From Planotetraspora sp. A-T 1434 (GTDB lineage: Bacteria > Actinomycetota > Actinomycetes > Streptosporangiales > Streptosporangiaceae), in assembly GCF_025420585.1 (NCBI RefSeq), contig NZ_JAOEGB010000002.1, forward strand, positions 248,001-312,000: 64,000 bases of DNA, read 5' to 3'. Shown here in pieces: positions 35,711 to 44,557 of this stretch. The notes below the pieces were generated by a model. The model was given only the letters and a program-made list of their open reading frames with translations, was not told the origin of the DNA and did not search any database. Position 1 is the first letter of the stretch; each line of letters begins with the position of its first letter. Position numbers and translations under genes: made by a program.

Positions 35711-38377
35711 TCACAGCCGGGGGTCCACGGGCTCGGACTCCAGCGCGAGAACGGCGAAGACCGCCTCGTGGACCCGCCAGAGCGGGTCTCCCTCGGCCAG
35801 CCGGGTGAGCGCCTCAAGACCGAGAGCTTGCTCTCGCAGTGCAAGCGAGCGCTTCTTGCCGGGGAAGCGCCGCCGCAGCACATCGAGCGACTCGGTGTAG
35901 TCCGGGCCGTAGATGATCCTCAGGTACTCCCGCCCGCGCACCTTGATCCCCGGCTGCACCCGGCTTCTCCTGACCCCTGGCGTCCCTTCCGCCGTCGGGT
36001 CACCCGGCACGGGCTCTCCTGAGAGCAGCGGGTCGCCCGAGAGCGCGGGCGCACCCTGCTGACCGGACGCACCCTGCTGACCGGACGCACCCTGCTGACC
36101 GGGCACAGCCTGCTGACCGGGCACAGCCTGTGAACCGGGAAGACCAGGCAGACCGGGCGCGGCGGGCAGCGGATCGGCGGGCTTGACGACCATGCCCTCG
36201 CCTCCCTCCGCCGTCAGCGCCGACCACCACTCCACGGCCGCGGCCCGCTCCTCCTCCGAGTCGAGGGAGACGAACACGTGCCTGGTCGGGGTGATGATGT
36301 CCGACTCCAGGCGGCCGAGCAGGTCCAGATGCCAGGCGTGCGGCTCCCCCACCGCCGTGGCCCGGCCCTCACAGGCCAGAATCTGGAACGGCGCGAGCCG
36401 TACACCGTCGAGACCGGAAACCGGCCAGCAATAGCGCGCATAGGCGTCGCGGAAGCGGGCAGCATTTCCCGCACGGCGTCGGGCGTGGTCCAGCTGACCG
36501 CCTACATCCAGGCCGCGCCCGGCCGCCGTCTCCAGCGCCCGGATCACCTCGGGCAGCGCCGCCGCGGCCGCCGCCCCCACCGAGGCGTACTGGTCGCGGA
36601 TCAGCCCCTCCGCCTTCGCCGACCAGGGCAGCAGCTCGCAGTCGAGCACCACCCAGTCCGACCGCAGCCCCTCCCAGAGTGGGCTCACCGCGTCCCGCAG
36701 CCGGTCGACCAGCTCCGCGGTCAGGTCGTCGAAGAAGGGACGCCCGGTTCGCGTGTAGACGGTCCCCACCGAGCCGTCCGTCACCCCGAACCGCCTGGCC
36801 GCCGCCTCGGGAGTCCTGGCCAGTACGGCTATCGCCCGCGAGCCCATGTGCTTCTCCTCGCACACGACGCGGGACACTCCGGCCCTGGCGAACTCTTCGA
36901 ACGCCTCGGCCGGGTGCTCCAGGTAGCCATCGAGCGAGGAGGTCTCCGGCGGGGCCATCGTCGGCGGGAGGTAGACCAGCCAGCGGGGGTCCACGGCGAA
37001 CCGGCTCATGATCTCCAGAGCCGCCCGCGAGTTCTCCTCGGCGATCTTGATGCGCCCGCCGTACCTCGTCTCGACGTATCGGGTGCCGTCCACGTCGCCG
37101 ATGTCGAGGACGCCGGGATCGCGGGCCGCCGACGAGGTGAGCGGACGGACCGGCTCGTACCACATCTTCTCGGCCGGGACGGAGACGAGCCGGCGCTCGG
37201 GGTAGCGGAGCGCGGTCAGCCTCCCTCCGAAGACCACTCCGGTGTCCAGGCAGATCGTGTTGTTGACCCACTCGGGCTCGGGAATCGGCGTGTGGCCGTA
37301 AACGACCATGGCGCGGCCCCGGTAGTCGTTGGCCCACGGGTACCGGACCGGCAGGCCGTACTCGTCGGTCTCCCCCGTGGTGTCACCGTACAAGGCGAAG
37401 GCGCGGACCCGGCCGGACGCCCGCCCGTGGTAGGCCTCCTTGAGCCCCGCGTGGGCGACCACGAGCCTGCCGCCGTCGAGCCGGTAGTGGCTGATGAGGC
37501 CGTCCATGAACGCCCTGGCGGCGGTCCGGAACTCCTCCGGCTCGGCGGCGAACTGCTCCAGCGACCGCTCGAGACCGTGGGCCACCCTGACCTTGCGGCC
37601 GTCGAGCGCCCGGACGAGCTTCTGCTCGTGGTTCCCGGACACGCACAGCGCGGTGCCGGCCGCGACCATGCCCATGACGAGCCGGAGCACGCCCGGCGTG
37701 TCGGGGCCGCGGTCGACGAGGTCGCCGACGAACACCGCCGTCCGGCCCTCGGGGTGGACCGCCCCCGTGGGCGTCACCTCCCAGCCGAGGTCGCGCAGCA
37801 GGGTCTCCAGCTCGGATCTGCACCCGTGGACGTCGCCGATGATGTCGAAGGGCCCGGTGAGGTCGGTCCGGTCCGTCCACGCCTTCTCGTACGTGATGAC
37901 GGCGTCGGCGATGTCGTCGCCGCGCAGCACGTGGACCCGGCGGAAGCCGTCCTTGCTGATCTTGCTGAGAGAGCGCCGCAGGTCCTTGCGCTGACGCGTG
38001 ATGACGTGCGCCCCGAAGGGCCGGTCCGGCCTGGCGGCGTTGCGGGCGATCGCCACCTCCTCCGGCACGTCGAGCACGATCGCGTCGGCGAGCACGTCAT
38101 GGCTCCGGGCCAGTTCGATCAGCTTCTTACGAGCCTCCCACTGGACGTTGGTGGCGTCGACGACCGTGAGCAGTCCGCGCCGGAGCCGGGTGCCGACGAT
38201 GTGGTGCAGCAGGTCGAAGGCGTCCGGCGTGGCGGCCTGGTCGGTCTCGTCGTCGGACACCAGACCCCGGCAGAAGTCCGAGGAGATGACCTGGGTCGGC
38301 CGGAAGTGCTTCGCCGCGAAGGTCGACTTCCCGCTGCCGGAGATGCCGACGAGCACCACGAGCGACATCCCCGGCAC
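35711..38377 (-). CDS. pnkp: Polynucleotide kinase-phosphatase-ligase, RNA repair
   Basis: Three-domain RNA repair enzyme; 888 residues from GTG 38377 (GGAGG upstream), with an upstream ATG at 38413 inside a repeat as alternative. Kinase: P-loop GISGSGKST (11-19). Metallophosphatase: GDVHG (181-185), GDLVDRG (218-224), GNHE (248-251). Adenylyltransferase ligase: EEKHMGSRA with catalytic Lys509, then EGMVVKP and QPGIKVRGREYLRIIYG. Together with the neighbouring Hen1 methyltransferase it heals and seals RNA cut by ribotoxins and methylates the 3' end at the break (established for Clostridium thermocellum and Anabaena enzymes). An unusual Gly/Pro/Gln-rich insertion of about 70 residues (733-808) separates two ligase motifs. 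Confidence 0.92.
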   Translation of the reverse strand: MPGMSLVVLVGISGSGKSTFAAKHFRPTQVISSDFCRGLVSDDETDQAATPDAFDLLHHIVGTRLRRGLLTVVDATNVQWEARKKLIELARSHDVLADAIVLDVPEEVAIARNAARPDRPFGAHVITRQRKDLRRSLSKISKDGFRRVHVLRGDDIADAVITYEKAWTDRTDLTGPFDIIGDVHGCRSELETLLRDLGWEVTPTGAVHPEGRTAVFVGDLVDRGPDTPGVLRLVMGMVAAGTALCVSGNHEQKLVRALDGRKVRVAHGLERSLEQFAAEPEEFRTAARAFMDGLISHYRLDGGRLVVAHAGLKEAYHGRASGRVRAFALYGDTTGETDEYGLPVRYPWANDYRGRAMVVYGHTPIPEPEWVNNTICLDTGVVFGGRLTALRYPERRLVSVPAEKMWYEPVRPLTSSAARDPGVLDIGDVDGTRYVETRYGGRIKIAEENSRAALEIMSRFAVDPRWLVYLPPTMAPPETSSLDGYLEHPAEAFEEFARAGVSRVVCEEKHMGSRAIAVLARTPEAAARRFGVTDGSVGTVYTRTGRPFFDDLTAELVDRLRDAVSPLWEGLRSDWVVLDCELLPWSAKAEGLIRDQYASVGAAAAAALPEVIRALETAAGRGLDVGGQLDHARRRAGNAARFRDAYARYCWPVSGLDGVRLAPFQILACEGRATAVGEPHAWHLDLLGRLESDIITPTRHVFVSLDSEEERAAAVEWWSALTAEGGEGMVVKPADPLPAAPGLPGLPGSQAVPGQQAVPGQQGASGQQGASGQQGAPALSGDPLLSGEPVPGDPTAEGTPGVRRSRVQPGIKVRGREYLRIIYGPDYTESLDVLRRRFPGKKRSLALREQALGLEALTRLAEGDPLWRVHEAVFAVLALESEPVDPRL
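36051..36140. repeat. 18-bp tandem repeat inside pnkp
   Basis: The unit GCACCCTGCTGACCGGAC, with variants, repeats about five times in frame. On the coding strand it encodes repeated GQQGAS/GQQAVP segments in the inserted linker of the ligase domain. Copy number could vary between strains without breaking the frame. Confidence 0.8.
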
Positions 38378-38400
38378 GCTCACCTCCACCGCCCGCCCCG

Positions 38401-38466
38401 CGTGATCATGCACAAGTTCCTCCAGATGACCCGCTACCTGCCCACATCGATTTGGTGATCATGCAC
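38401..38466 (+). repeat. Dispersed 66-bp palindrome-ended repeat, copy A
   Basis: Starts CGTGATCATGCACAAGTTCC and ends GGTGATCATGCAC. It matches the reverse complement of the copy at 56001-56066 in its ends and in the CCGCT-ACCTGC core. It lies just upstream of the pnkp ribosome site. Confidence 0.65.
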
Positions 38467-38535
38467 ACCCTCCCCGCCATCCCCGTTCACCTCGAAAGAC
38501 GTCACTCGTGATCATGCACTTAGGTCTCCACTGCC

Positions 38536-38598
38536 AGATCACGAAAAGAGTTTCCGCAGGCAGGGGGCCGTACGCGGGAACCCGTGCATGATCACGCG
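38536..38598 (-). repeat. Dispersed palindrome-ended repeat, copy B
   Basis: Reads GATCACGAAAAGAGTTTCCG, then CAGGCAGGGG and ends CCGTGCATGATCACGCG. It aligns with the copy at 56001-56066 in the same direction (GATCAC, AAAGA-TTT-CGCAGG, GGAAC, CGTGCATGATCA). An extra 13-bp end, CGTGATCATGCAC, precedes it at 38507-38519. The hen1 stop codon lies inside this copy. Confidence 0.65.
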
Positions 38599-40241
38599 CC
38601 ACGAAGGCTCCGGTCATCGCCCAGCTCCGGAACCTGTGCATGATCACGCGCTGCGCGCGCTATGGAGGTGAACACGGCCATCTGGGTCGGCGGGCCGACC
38701 TCGGGGTCGTCCTCGCCCACCGGCCGGAAATCCACCTGGTATCCGTACGTCTCGCCGACCCCCGCGGCCCACTCCGCGAACTCGGCCCGAGTCCACTCGA
38801 ACCGGTGGTCCGGGTGCCGTCGCGCCGCCGGGCCGCCCTTCTCGGGTGCCAGGAACTCGTACCTGATGTTGTGCTCCACGTTGGGCGTGGTGACGATCAC
38901 GTGGGCCGGCCTGGCCACGCCGAACACCACCCGCTCCAGCGCGGGCAACCTCGGCGGGTCGACGTGCTCGACGACCTCCATCAGCACGGCGGCGTCATAT
39001 CCGGCGAACCGGGCATCGGTGTAGGTCAGCGACCCCTGAAACAGCTCCAGCCGTGCTCGCTTGGCCTCCGGCATCCTGTCGAGCTTGAGCCTGCGCGCCG
39101 CGAGAGCGAGTGCGTGCGCCGACACGTCCACCCCTGTGACCTTGGCGAACGCGGGCCCGCTCAGCAGCGCGGACACCAGTTGCCCGGAGCCGCACCCGAG
39201 GTCGATCACCGTACGAACGCCGATCTCCTCCAGGACCGACACGACCGCCTCGCGGCGCAGGACGTTCAGCGGAACCCTCCGCTCGTCCTCAGCGGCGGCC
39301 GCGGCGGCGTCCCCCATCGGCCGCTCCGCTGCTTGCCTGATCGGCTCTCCGGCGGACGCGTCCCCGATCGGCGGCCCGGCTACCTCGTCCCCCGTCGGCT
39401 TCTCGGCTGCGTGAGCCTCGGCGGACGTGCCCACGGGCTCCTCGCCCGCCGGCAGGTCCAGCGGCTCCTCCTCGACGGGCGGCTCCAGGGCCTCCTCGAC
39501 GTCGTCCCCCACCTCGGCGAGGCGCGCGAAAGCCGTACGGGCCAGTGCCCGTCGGCGGCCGAGGTAGCGGCGGGCGATCAGCGGCTTCTCCGGGTGGGCG
39601 GCCAGCCAGCCCTCCCCCGCGCGGATGAGCTTGTCGACCTCGTCATCGGCCACCCAGTAGTGCTTGGCGTCGTCCAGCACCGGCAGCAGCACGTAGAGGT
39701 GGTTGAGCGCGTCGGCCAGCCGCACTTCTCCCCGCAGTGTCAGCCGTACATAGCGGGAGTCTCCCCACTCGGGGAACGCCTCATCCAGCGGTACGGCTGA
39801 CGCCTCCACCTGCCAGCCAAGAGGCTCGAACAGCCGATGCGCGAGGTCCGCGCCGCCCCGGCAGGGCAGCGCGGGCAGGCAGAGCTCCAGCGGAATCGGA
39901 CGGTCGGCGAGCTCCTGCCGGGATGCACACCGCCCGGCCCGTGCCGTACGGAACACGTCGGCGAGAGTCACCGCCAGCAGCGAGGACGCGGCGTACGGCC
40001 GGTCGTTGACGTACTGCCCGAGCGAGAAGTCGGGGGACGACTTCCCGCGCGAGCGTACGAGCCGGACCGGATCGACCTCCAGGAGCAGGGCGGCCGTGCA
40101 CCGGTCCTCCCCCGCCTCGGGATAGAAGACCGTGGCCGTGCCGAACGACTGGCCGAACTCCCGCACCCGGTCGGGATGCTTGTGCAGGAGGAAGCCGAGA
40201 TCCGTGGCAGGCCGTACGGTGGTCGAAATGGTGAGGAGCAC
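38592..40241 (-). CDS. hen1: 3'-terminal RNA ribose 2'-O-methyltransferase Hen1
   Basis: Protein of 549 residues from GTG 40241. The N-terminal domain (about 1-250) is that of bacterial Hen1. A low-complexity Glu/Pro/Ala linker follows (about 250-325), then the methyltransferase domain: SAM motif VIDLGCGSGQLVSALL (345-360), metal ligands in EVVEH (E422, E425, H426) and H479 in DHRFEWTR, and TTPNVEHN. Hen1 methylates the 3'-terminal ribose of cleaved RNA before Pnkp seals it, blocking repeated cleavage. The last codons and stop (ARDHAQVPELGDDRSLRGA) come from a dispersed repeat, so the C-terminus seems to have been extended or replaced by it. Confidence 0.92.
   Translation of the reverse strand: MLLTISTTVRPATDLGFLLHKHPDRVREFGQSFGTATVFYPEAGEDRCTAALLLEVDPVRLVRSRGKSSPDFSLGQYVNDRPYAASSLLAVTLADVFRTARAGRCASRQELADRPIPLELCLPALPCRGGADLAHRLFEPLGWQVEASAVPLDEAFPEWGDSRYVRLTLRGEVRLADALNHLYVLLPVLDDAKHYWVADDEVDKLIRAGEGWLAAHPEKPLIARRYLGRRRALARTAFARLAEVGDDVEEALEPPVEEEPLDLPAGEEPVGTSAEAHAAEKPTGDEVAGPPIGDASAGEPIRQAAERPMGDAAAAAAEDERRVPLNVLRREAVVSVLEEIGVRTVIDLGCGSGQLVSALLSGPAFAKVTGVDVSAHALALAARRLKLDRMPEAKRARLELFQGSLTYTDARFAGYDAAVLMEVVEHVDPPRLPALERVVFGVARPAHVIVTTPNVEHNIRYEFLAPEKGGPAARRHPDHRFEWTRAEFAEWAAGVGETYGYQVDFRPVGEDDPEVGPPTQMAVFTSIARAARDHAQVPELGDDRSLRGA
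38611..38650 (-). repeat. Dispersed repeat, partial copy C inside hen1 3' end
   Basis: CCAGCTCCGGAACCTGTGCA followed by TGATCACGCG repeats the right half of copy B (GGAACCCGTGCATGATCACGCG). It is translated as the C-terminus of Hen1. Only the GTGCATGATCACGCG end (38636-38650) and its flank are conserved; the other half is not recognisable. Confidence 0.5.
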
Positions 40242-40322
40242 CCCGAAAGTGTGACGGACGCCTGATTTGCCCGCCAGCGAAATAAGGGGCGCCGGTGCAG
40301 CCGACCGCGCGTATCGGGATGC

Positions 40323-41240
40323 TCAGACGTGCGGCAGGACCTCGGCCGCGATCAGCTCCAGGTGGTCGAGGTCGGCGAGGTCGAGCACCTGGAGGTAGAT
40401 CCGCTCGGCGCCGAGCTCGGCGAACTTGCCGATCTTGTCCACGATCTCCTCGGGGGTTCCCACGAGACCGCCGGCCCGAAGCCGCGCGATGTCCTCGCCG
40501 ATGGCCTCAGCACGCCTGGCGACCTCCGCGTCGTCCCTTCCCACGCAGACCGTCTGGGCGGCCGACAGCAGGATCGAGCCGCGCCCCGCCTCCTCGCAGG
40601 CCTCCCGCACCCGGTCGTAGGCGACCCCGGTGTCCTCCAGGCCGCGGAACGGGACGTTGTACTCGTCCGCGAACCGGGCGACCAGCCTCGGCGTCCGCTT
40701 CGCGCCGGTGCCCCCCATGATGATCGGCGGGCGGGGCCGCTGCACCGGCTTGGGCAGAGCCGGAGAATCCACCAGCCGGTAGTGCCGGCCCTCGAACGAG
40801 AACGGCTTGGTCGCCGCCCAGAGGCCGGTCACGATCTCCAACTGCTCCTCGAGGCGCTCGAACCGCTCGCCGACCGGCGGGAACGGGATGCCGTACGCCA
40901 GGTGCTCGTCGTCGAACCAGCCGGCGCCCAGGCCGAGCTCGACCCGCCCGCCGCTCATCTGGTCGACGCCCGCCACGCTTATCGCGAGCGGTCCGGGAAG
41001 CCTGAAGGTCGCGGGGGTCACCAGCGTCCCGAGGCGGATGCGCGAGGTCTCCCGCGCGAGGCCGGCCAGGGTCACCCACGCGTCATTCGCACCCGGGCCG
41101 GGGTCGCCCGCCCCGATCCGCATGTAGTGGTCGGAGCGGAAGAACGCGTCGAACCCGAGCCGCTCGGTCGCCTGGGCCACCGCGAGCAGGTCGTCGTACG
41201 TCGATCCCTGCTGCGGCTCCGTGAAGATCCTTAACTTCAT
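40323..41240 (-). CDS. LLM class F420-dependent oxidoreductase
   Basis: Luciferase-like TIM-barrel protein of 305 residues; actinobacterial members of this group use coenzyme F420. MKLRIFTEPQQGSTYDDLLAV leads to RLGFDAFFRSDHYMRI, then IRLGTLVTPATFRLPGPLAI, SGGRVELGLGAGWFDDEH and PPIIMGGTGAKRTPRLVARFADEYN, all in family order. Substrate unknown. Stands alone; ATG at 41240. It ends 81 bp before the hen1 start on the same strand. Confidence 0.87.
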   Translation of the reverse strand: MKLRIFTEPQQGSTYDDLLAVAQATERLGFDAFFRSDHYMRIGAGDPGPGANDAWVTLAGLARETSRIRLGTLVTPATFRLPGPLAISVAGVDQMSGGRVELGLGAGWFDDEHLAYGIPFPPVGERFERLEEQLEIVTGLWAATKPFSFEGRHYRLVDSPALPKPVQRPRPPIIMGGTGAKRTPRLVARFADEYNVPFRGLEDTGVAYDRVREACEEAGRGSILLSAAQTVCVGRDDAEVARRAEAIGEDIARLRAGGLVGTPEEIVDKIGKFAELGAERIYLQVLDLADLDHLELIAAEVLPHV

Positions 41241-41333
41241 CTGCCCATTATCGCCTCTGCCGTCGCGGGTGATTGCTAAAGTTCAAGCCTCGTGTGCGCA
41301 ACGTAGTCGCAAGACAGCGGAGGGTGGTGAACG

Positions 41334-42512
41334 GTGGAGTCGGCACGGCACGCCCGCGAAGCGGGAACCCCGCCCCGATCCCTCGTGCTGCTGGGAGCTC
41401 TGACGCTTGTCACGGGCACCGGCCTCGCCCTCTGGCTGCTTCCATCCACCATTCGGGCCGACTGGGGCTCCCCCGCTGGGCTCAAGCCCGCCGAGTCCCT
41501 CGTGGCCGCCCACCCCGTGGTCGCGGTCCGTACGGCGAGGCCGCCGACCGGCCCGGCCGCCCGTCAGTCCGCCGCCGCCAGACCCCCGACCGCGGTCACA
41601 GCCACATCTACGGTCACATCCTCGGCAGCCGCCTCCGCCGAGCCCCCGGCGGGCCGCTTCGGGTCGCCTGAGCGCGTGCGGACGAGCCACCCTTCCGGCT
41701 ACATGGGGTTCGTCGACGCCATGGGCAATCCCCGGTTCGACCTGTCTACGAGCGCCCGGCGCACCGGCGTCCACTGGTACACCATCGGCCACCTCACCGC
41801 GGGCCCGGACGGCTGCACGCCGAAATGGGGCGGCGTCATGGAGCAGGGCCGCAACCCGGTCGCCAACCGGCTCGGCCGTCTCCGGGCCCAAGGCGGGGAC
41901 GCCGGGCTCTCGTTCGGAGGGCCGGCCGGCCCCGAGCTGTCGTCCACGTGTACGAGCCAGACCCGCCTGATGGCGTCCTACCGGCGAGTGATCGGCGCCT
42001 TCGACCCGGCCGGGATCGACTTCGAGGTTCGCGACTCCGCCGACACGGCCGCCACCGGGCGCCGCGCGGCGGCCATCGCGCAACTCCAGCGGGAGGCCCG
42101 GGACAGGGGCCGCCCGCTGGAGGTCACCTTCACCCTTCCCGCGACCGAGTACGGCCTGGCCCCCGCCGACACCGGCATGCTGCGGGCCACCCGCGCGGCG
42201 GGAGCCGAGATCGACACGGTCAACCTGCTCGTATCGTTCGTGCCAGGCTCCCCCGACAACATGCGCCGTCTGCTCGCCGCGGCGAAGTCGGCGCACAGCC
42301 AGGTCGGGGAGGCCCTCGGCCTGACCGGCCAGCCAGGCTGGCAGCGGATGGCTCTCACTCCGGTGATCGTGAATCCGGAGGACCTGACCGTGGCCGAGGC
42401 CCAGCACCTCGTCGGCTTCCGCTCGAAGACCGATCTCGCCTGGCTCTCAGTCCGGGGCGCCCGGCCGGCCGACGCCGTGATCCAGCTCCTCACCTCGTCT
42501 CCGATCTCCTGA
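41334..42512 (+). CDS. Exported chitinase-like (GH18-like) protein, catalytic Glu missing
   Basis: Protein of 392 residues. One N-terminal helix (residues 16-37, LVLLGALTLVTGTGLALWLL) acts as signal anchor, followed by a Pro/Ala/Thr-rich linker to about residue 110. The rest resembles bacterial GH18 chitinase-like domains: GYMGFVDA, HWYTIGHL, the SxGG-type strand AGLSFGGPAG (190-199), and PAGIDFEVRD (225-234). The last is the position of DGxDxDxE, but the catalytic Glu is Arg and flanking Asp are changed, so hydrolysis is unlikely; carbohydrate binding is possible. GTG start at 41334 with GGAGGG upstream. Confidence 0.6.
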   Translation: MESARHAREAGTPPRSLVLLGALTLVTGTGLALWLLPSTIRADWGSPAGLKPAESLVAAHPVVAVRTARPPTGPAARQSAAARPPTAVTATSTVTSSAAASAEPPAGRFGSPERVRTSHPSGYMGFVDAMGNPRFDLSTSARRTGVHWYTIGHLTAGPDGCTPKWGGVMEQGRNPVANRLGRLRAQGGDAGLSFGGPAGPELSSTCTSQTRLMASYRRVIGAFDPAGIDFEVRDSADTAATGRRAAAIAQLQREARDRGRPLEVTFTLPATEYGLAPADTGMLRATRAAGAEIDTVNLLVSFVPGSPDNMRRLLAAAKSAHSQVGEALGLTGQPGWQRMALTPVIVNPEDLTVAEAQHLVGFRSKTDLAWLSVRGARPADAVIQLLTSSPIS

Positions 42513-42694
42513 GTCCGCTCCCGCCCTTGGACCACCCCTTAGACCACGCCTTAGACCACGCCGCCCGGCAGGCAGCCCTACCTCACGGGGCCCCAGCGCC
42601 ATGCTGCAAGAAGCCCCAGGCGATGGCGCAGTCACGCACGCTCTCATTCCCGGGGACAGCGCACCTGCTCCCATACGTCGTGGCGCTCTTCGGC

Positions 42695-44557
42695 TCAGGT
42701 TCGGAATCGGGCGGCGTAGCGGCCTTTTCTGCCGAGGTGGGTGAGGGTCCAGGTGCCGTCGGGGTTGCGGTGGGTGGTGTAGCGGTCGGGGTGGGCGGCT
42801 TTGTCGCGGTTGTGCCAGGTGCAGGCGGGAGCCATGTCCTCCAGGTCGGTGGCGCTGCCGTTGATCCACCCGTTGACGTGGTCGATCTCGGCCATGTCGG
42901 CGGGGATCGCGCAGCCGTCGCAGTAGCAGGTGGCGTAGCGGGCGATCAACGCCTGGCGTTGGGCGGGGGTGGCCAGCCGTACCGCGCGGCCCATGTTCAG
43001 GACCTGTCCCTTGGCGTCCACGACCATGCGGACCAGGCGGGAGGTGCGGGCCAGCCGGTGCACGTCGGAGATCGGCAGCAGTTGCCCGGTCGCGATCAGC
43101 AGCCCGGGAGCGAGCCGGTCGGGGTGGTGTCCACACCTCCCACACGCCGCATCCCCCACCCCCTCACCCGCCTCCTCACCCGCAGCGCCACCAGCGTCCG
43201 CACCGGCGCCCGCTCCCACGTCGTTGCCGGCACCCGAGTCCGCGCTCGCGTCCGCGCCGGCACCCGTCCCCGCGTCCGCGCTGTCACAGGCCCCGTCTAC
43301 CGTCTCTTGGTCCGTGCTCGCAGTCCGAGCGCTCGCTGCGGCCGAACCCGTGGCGTGGTCGCCCCTGGTGGGCTCGTCGTCGAGGTCGCCGTTGGGGTCT
43401 GCGGCTTCGGTGGCGGAGGTGGTGGGGTTGGTGGGCGTGAGGTCGTCGGGGAGGGATTCGGCGCGGACCAGGACCAGCAGTTCGGTGCTGACCTTCTTGC
43501 TCAACAGCGCGGCCAGCGCATCAGCCTGGCGGACCCGCAGCGGCCGGTCGTCGTCTTTGCCTTTGGGACGGGCGTAGGCGGCCAGGAACTCCCGCAGCCG
43601 GGCGGCCGCCTCACGCGGCAGCCGGAACTCGCCCTCCACCCCACCGGTGGAGGAGGGGCGGACCAGCAGGAACCGCGCCGCGTAATCGGCATCCGCCTCA
43701 TCATCCAGGCTGCCGGGGTCGAGCAGCTCGCGCAGATACCGCCCGGCTTTGGCGATCTCGGCCGGGGTGGCATGGTCGGCCAGGTCCACCAGGATCGGCT
43801 CCACCAGCGCGACCTGCTCATCGGTCAACCGCGAGGTGACCTGGGTGATCGCATCAACCGACCCCTCCGGCAGGGTGCCGGCCGCGAACCGCCCCCGCAC
43901 CACAGGCAACCGCGCCAGCTCCGTGGCCAGCCGGAGCAGCCGCGACGCCCCCGCACCCGTCATCCCCGCAGCGCCGCGCAGCCACGTCCCCGTCGAGGCA
44001 TACCCAACGCTCTTGGCTTCCCCGGTGGCGTGGACCCGGCCCACCCGCGCGGCGACCGCCGAGATCAACCGGTCCCGCGCGTACAGCAACTCCTCAGCCT
44101 CGGCCAGACACACCGCGGCGGTGCCGGGAAGGTCGGCCACCGCCAGCCGGGACGCCAGCTCCCGCAACTCCGCCACCAGCACCCCCGACCCCACCGGCTG
44201 ACCGCCAGACCCTTCACCACCAGACCCTTCACCGCCGGAGGAGGCACCGGCCCCCACGCGATCGCCCCACCCTGCGCGCCCTCCTGCCGACCCCGCAGGC
44301 CGCCCCGTCGGCCCGACCGGCCCACTTGAGCCTGCCGATCCTGGGGGATTGCTCGGGTACGCCTGGTGCTGCCAGGCGTCGCCGCACGCATCGTCGGCCG
44401 GGTCGTCGGCCGGGTCGTCGGCCGGGTCGTCGGCCGAGCGCTGCGGCGGGACGTAGTCAGGGTCCAGCACAGTGCCCCTGAGGATCTCGGGCAGCCCGCG
44501 CTTGGCGGCACGCGCCGTACGAGAGGAACCAAAGACATCGATCGGCCACCCGACCAT
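42695..44557 (-). CDS. DUF222/HNH endonuclease domain protein (13E12 type)
   Basis: Protein of 620 residues. ATG 44557 is chosen for the GGGGAGG 9 bp upstream. A DUF222 helical domain covers about residues 120-390 (ELRELASRLAVADLPGTAAV, VGRVHATGEAKSVGYAST, ADADYAARFLLVRPS). An Ala/Gly/Asp-rich low-complexity stretch follows, with repeated GAGAD, and the HNH nuclease sits at the end: CYCDGCAIPADMAEIDHVNG...CTWHNRDKAAH. The DUF222-HNH group includes the mycobacterial REP13E12 proteins, linked to repeat or phage-attachment loci; the function is not established. A fourfold DDPA repeat near the N-terminus reflects a 12-bp DNA repeat at 44391-44438. Confidence 0.85.
   Translation of the reverse strand: MVGWPIDVFGSSRTARAAKRGLPEILRGTVLDPDYVPPQRSADDPADDPADDPADDACGDAWQHQAYPSNPPGSAGSSGPVGPTGRPAGSAGGRAGWGDRVGAGASSGGEGSGGEGSGGQPVGSGVLVAELRELASRLAVADLPGTAAVCLAEAEELLYARDRLISAVAARVGRVHATGEAKSVGYASTGTWLRGAAGMTGAGASRLLRLATELARLPVVRGRFAAGTLPEGSVDAITQVTSRLTDEQVALVEPILVDLADHATPAEIAKAGRYLRELLDPGSLDDEADADYAARFLLVRPSSTGGVEGEFRLPREAAARLREFLAAYARPKGKDDDRPLRVRQADALAALLSKKVSTELLVLVRAESLPDDLTPTNPTTSATEAADPNGDLDDEPTRGDHATGSAAASARTASTDQETVDGACDSADAGTGAGADASADSGAGNDVGAGAGADAGGAAGEEAGEGVGDAACGRCGHHPDRLAPGLLIATGQLLPISDVHRLARTSRLVRMVVDAKGQVLNMGRAVRLATPAQRQALIARYATCYCDGCAIPADMAEIDHVNGWINGSATDLEDMAPACTWHNRDKAAHPDRYTTHRNPDGTWTLTHLGRKGRYAARFRT

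Noticed and set aside
38401-38650. CRISPR-like array from the repeated GTGATCATGCAC sequence
   Set aside because: Spacing is irregular, copies occur in both orientations, internal sequence is shared rather than unique, and no cas gene is present.
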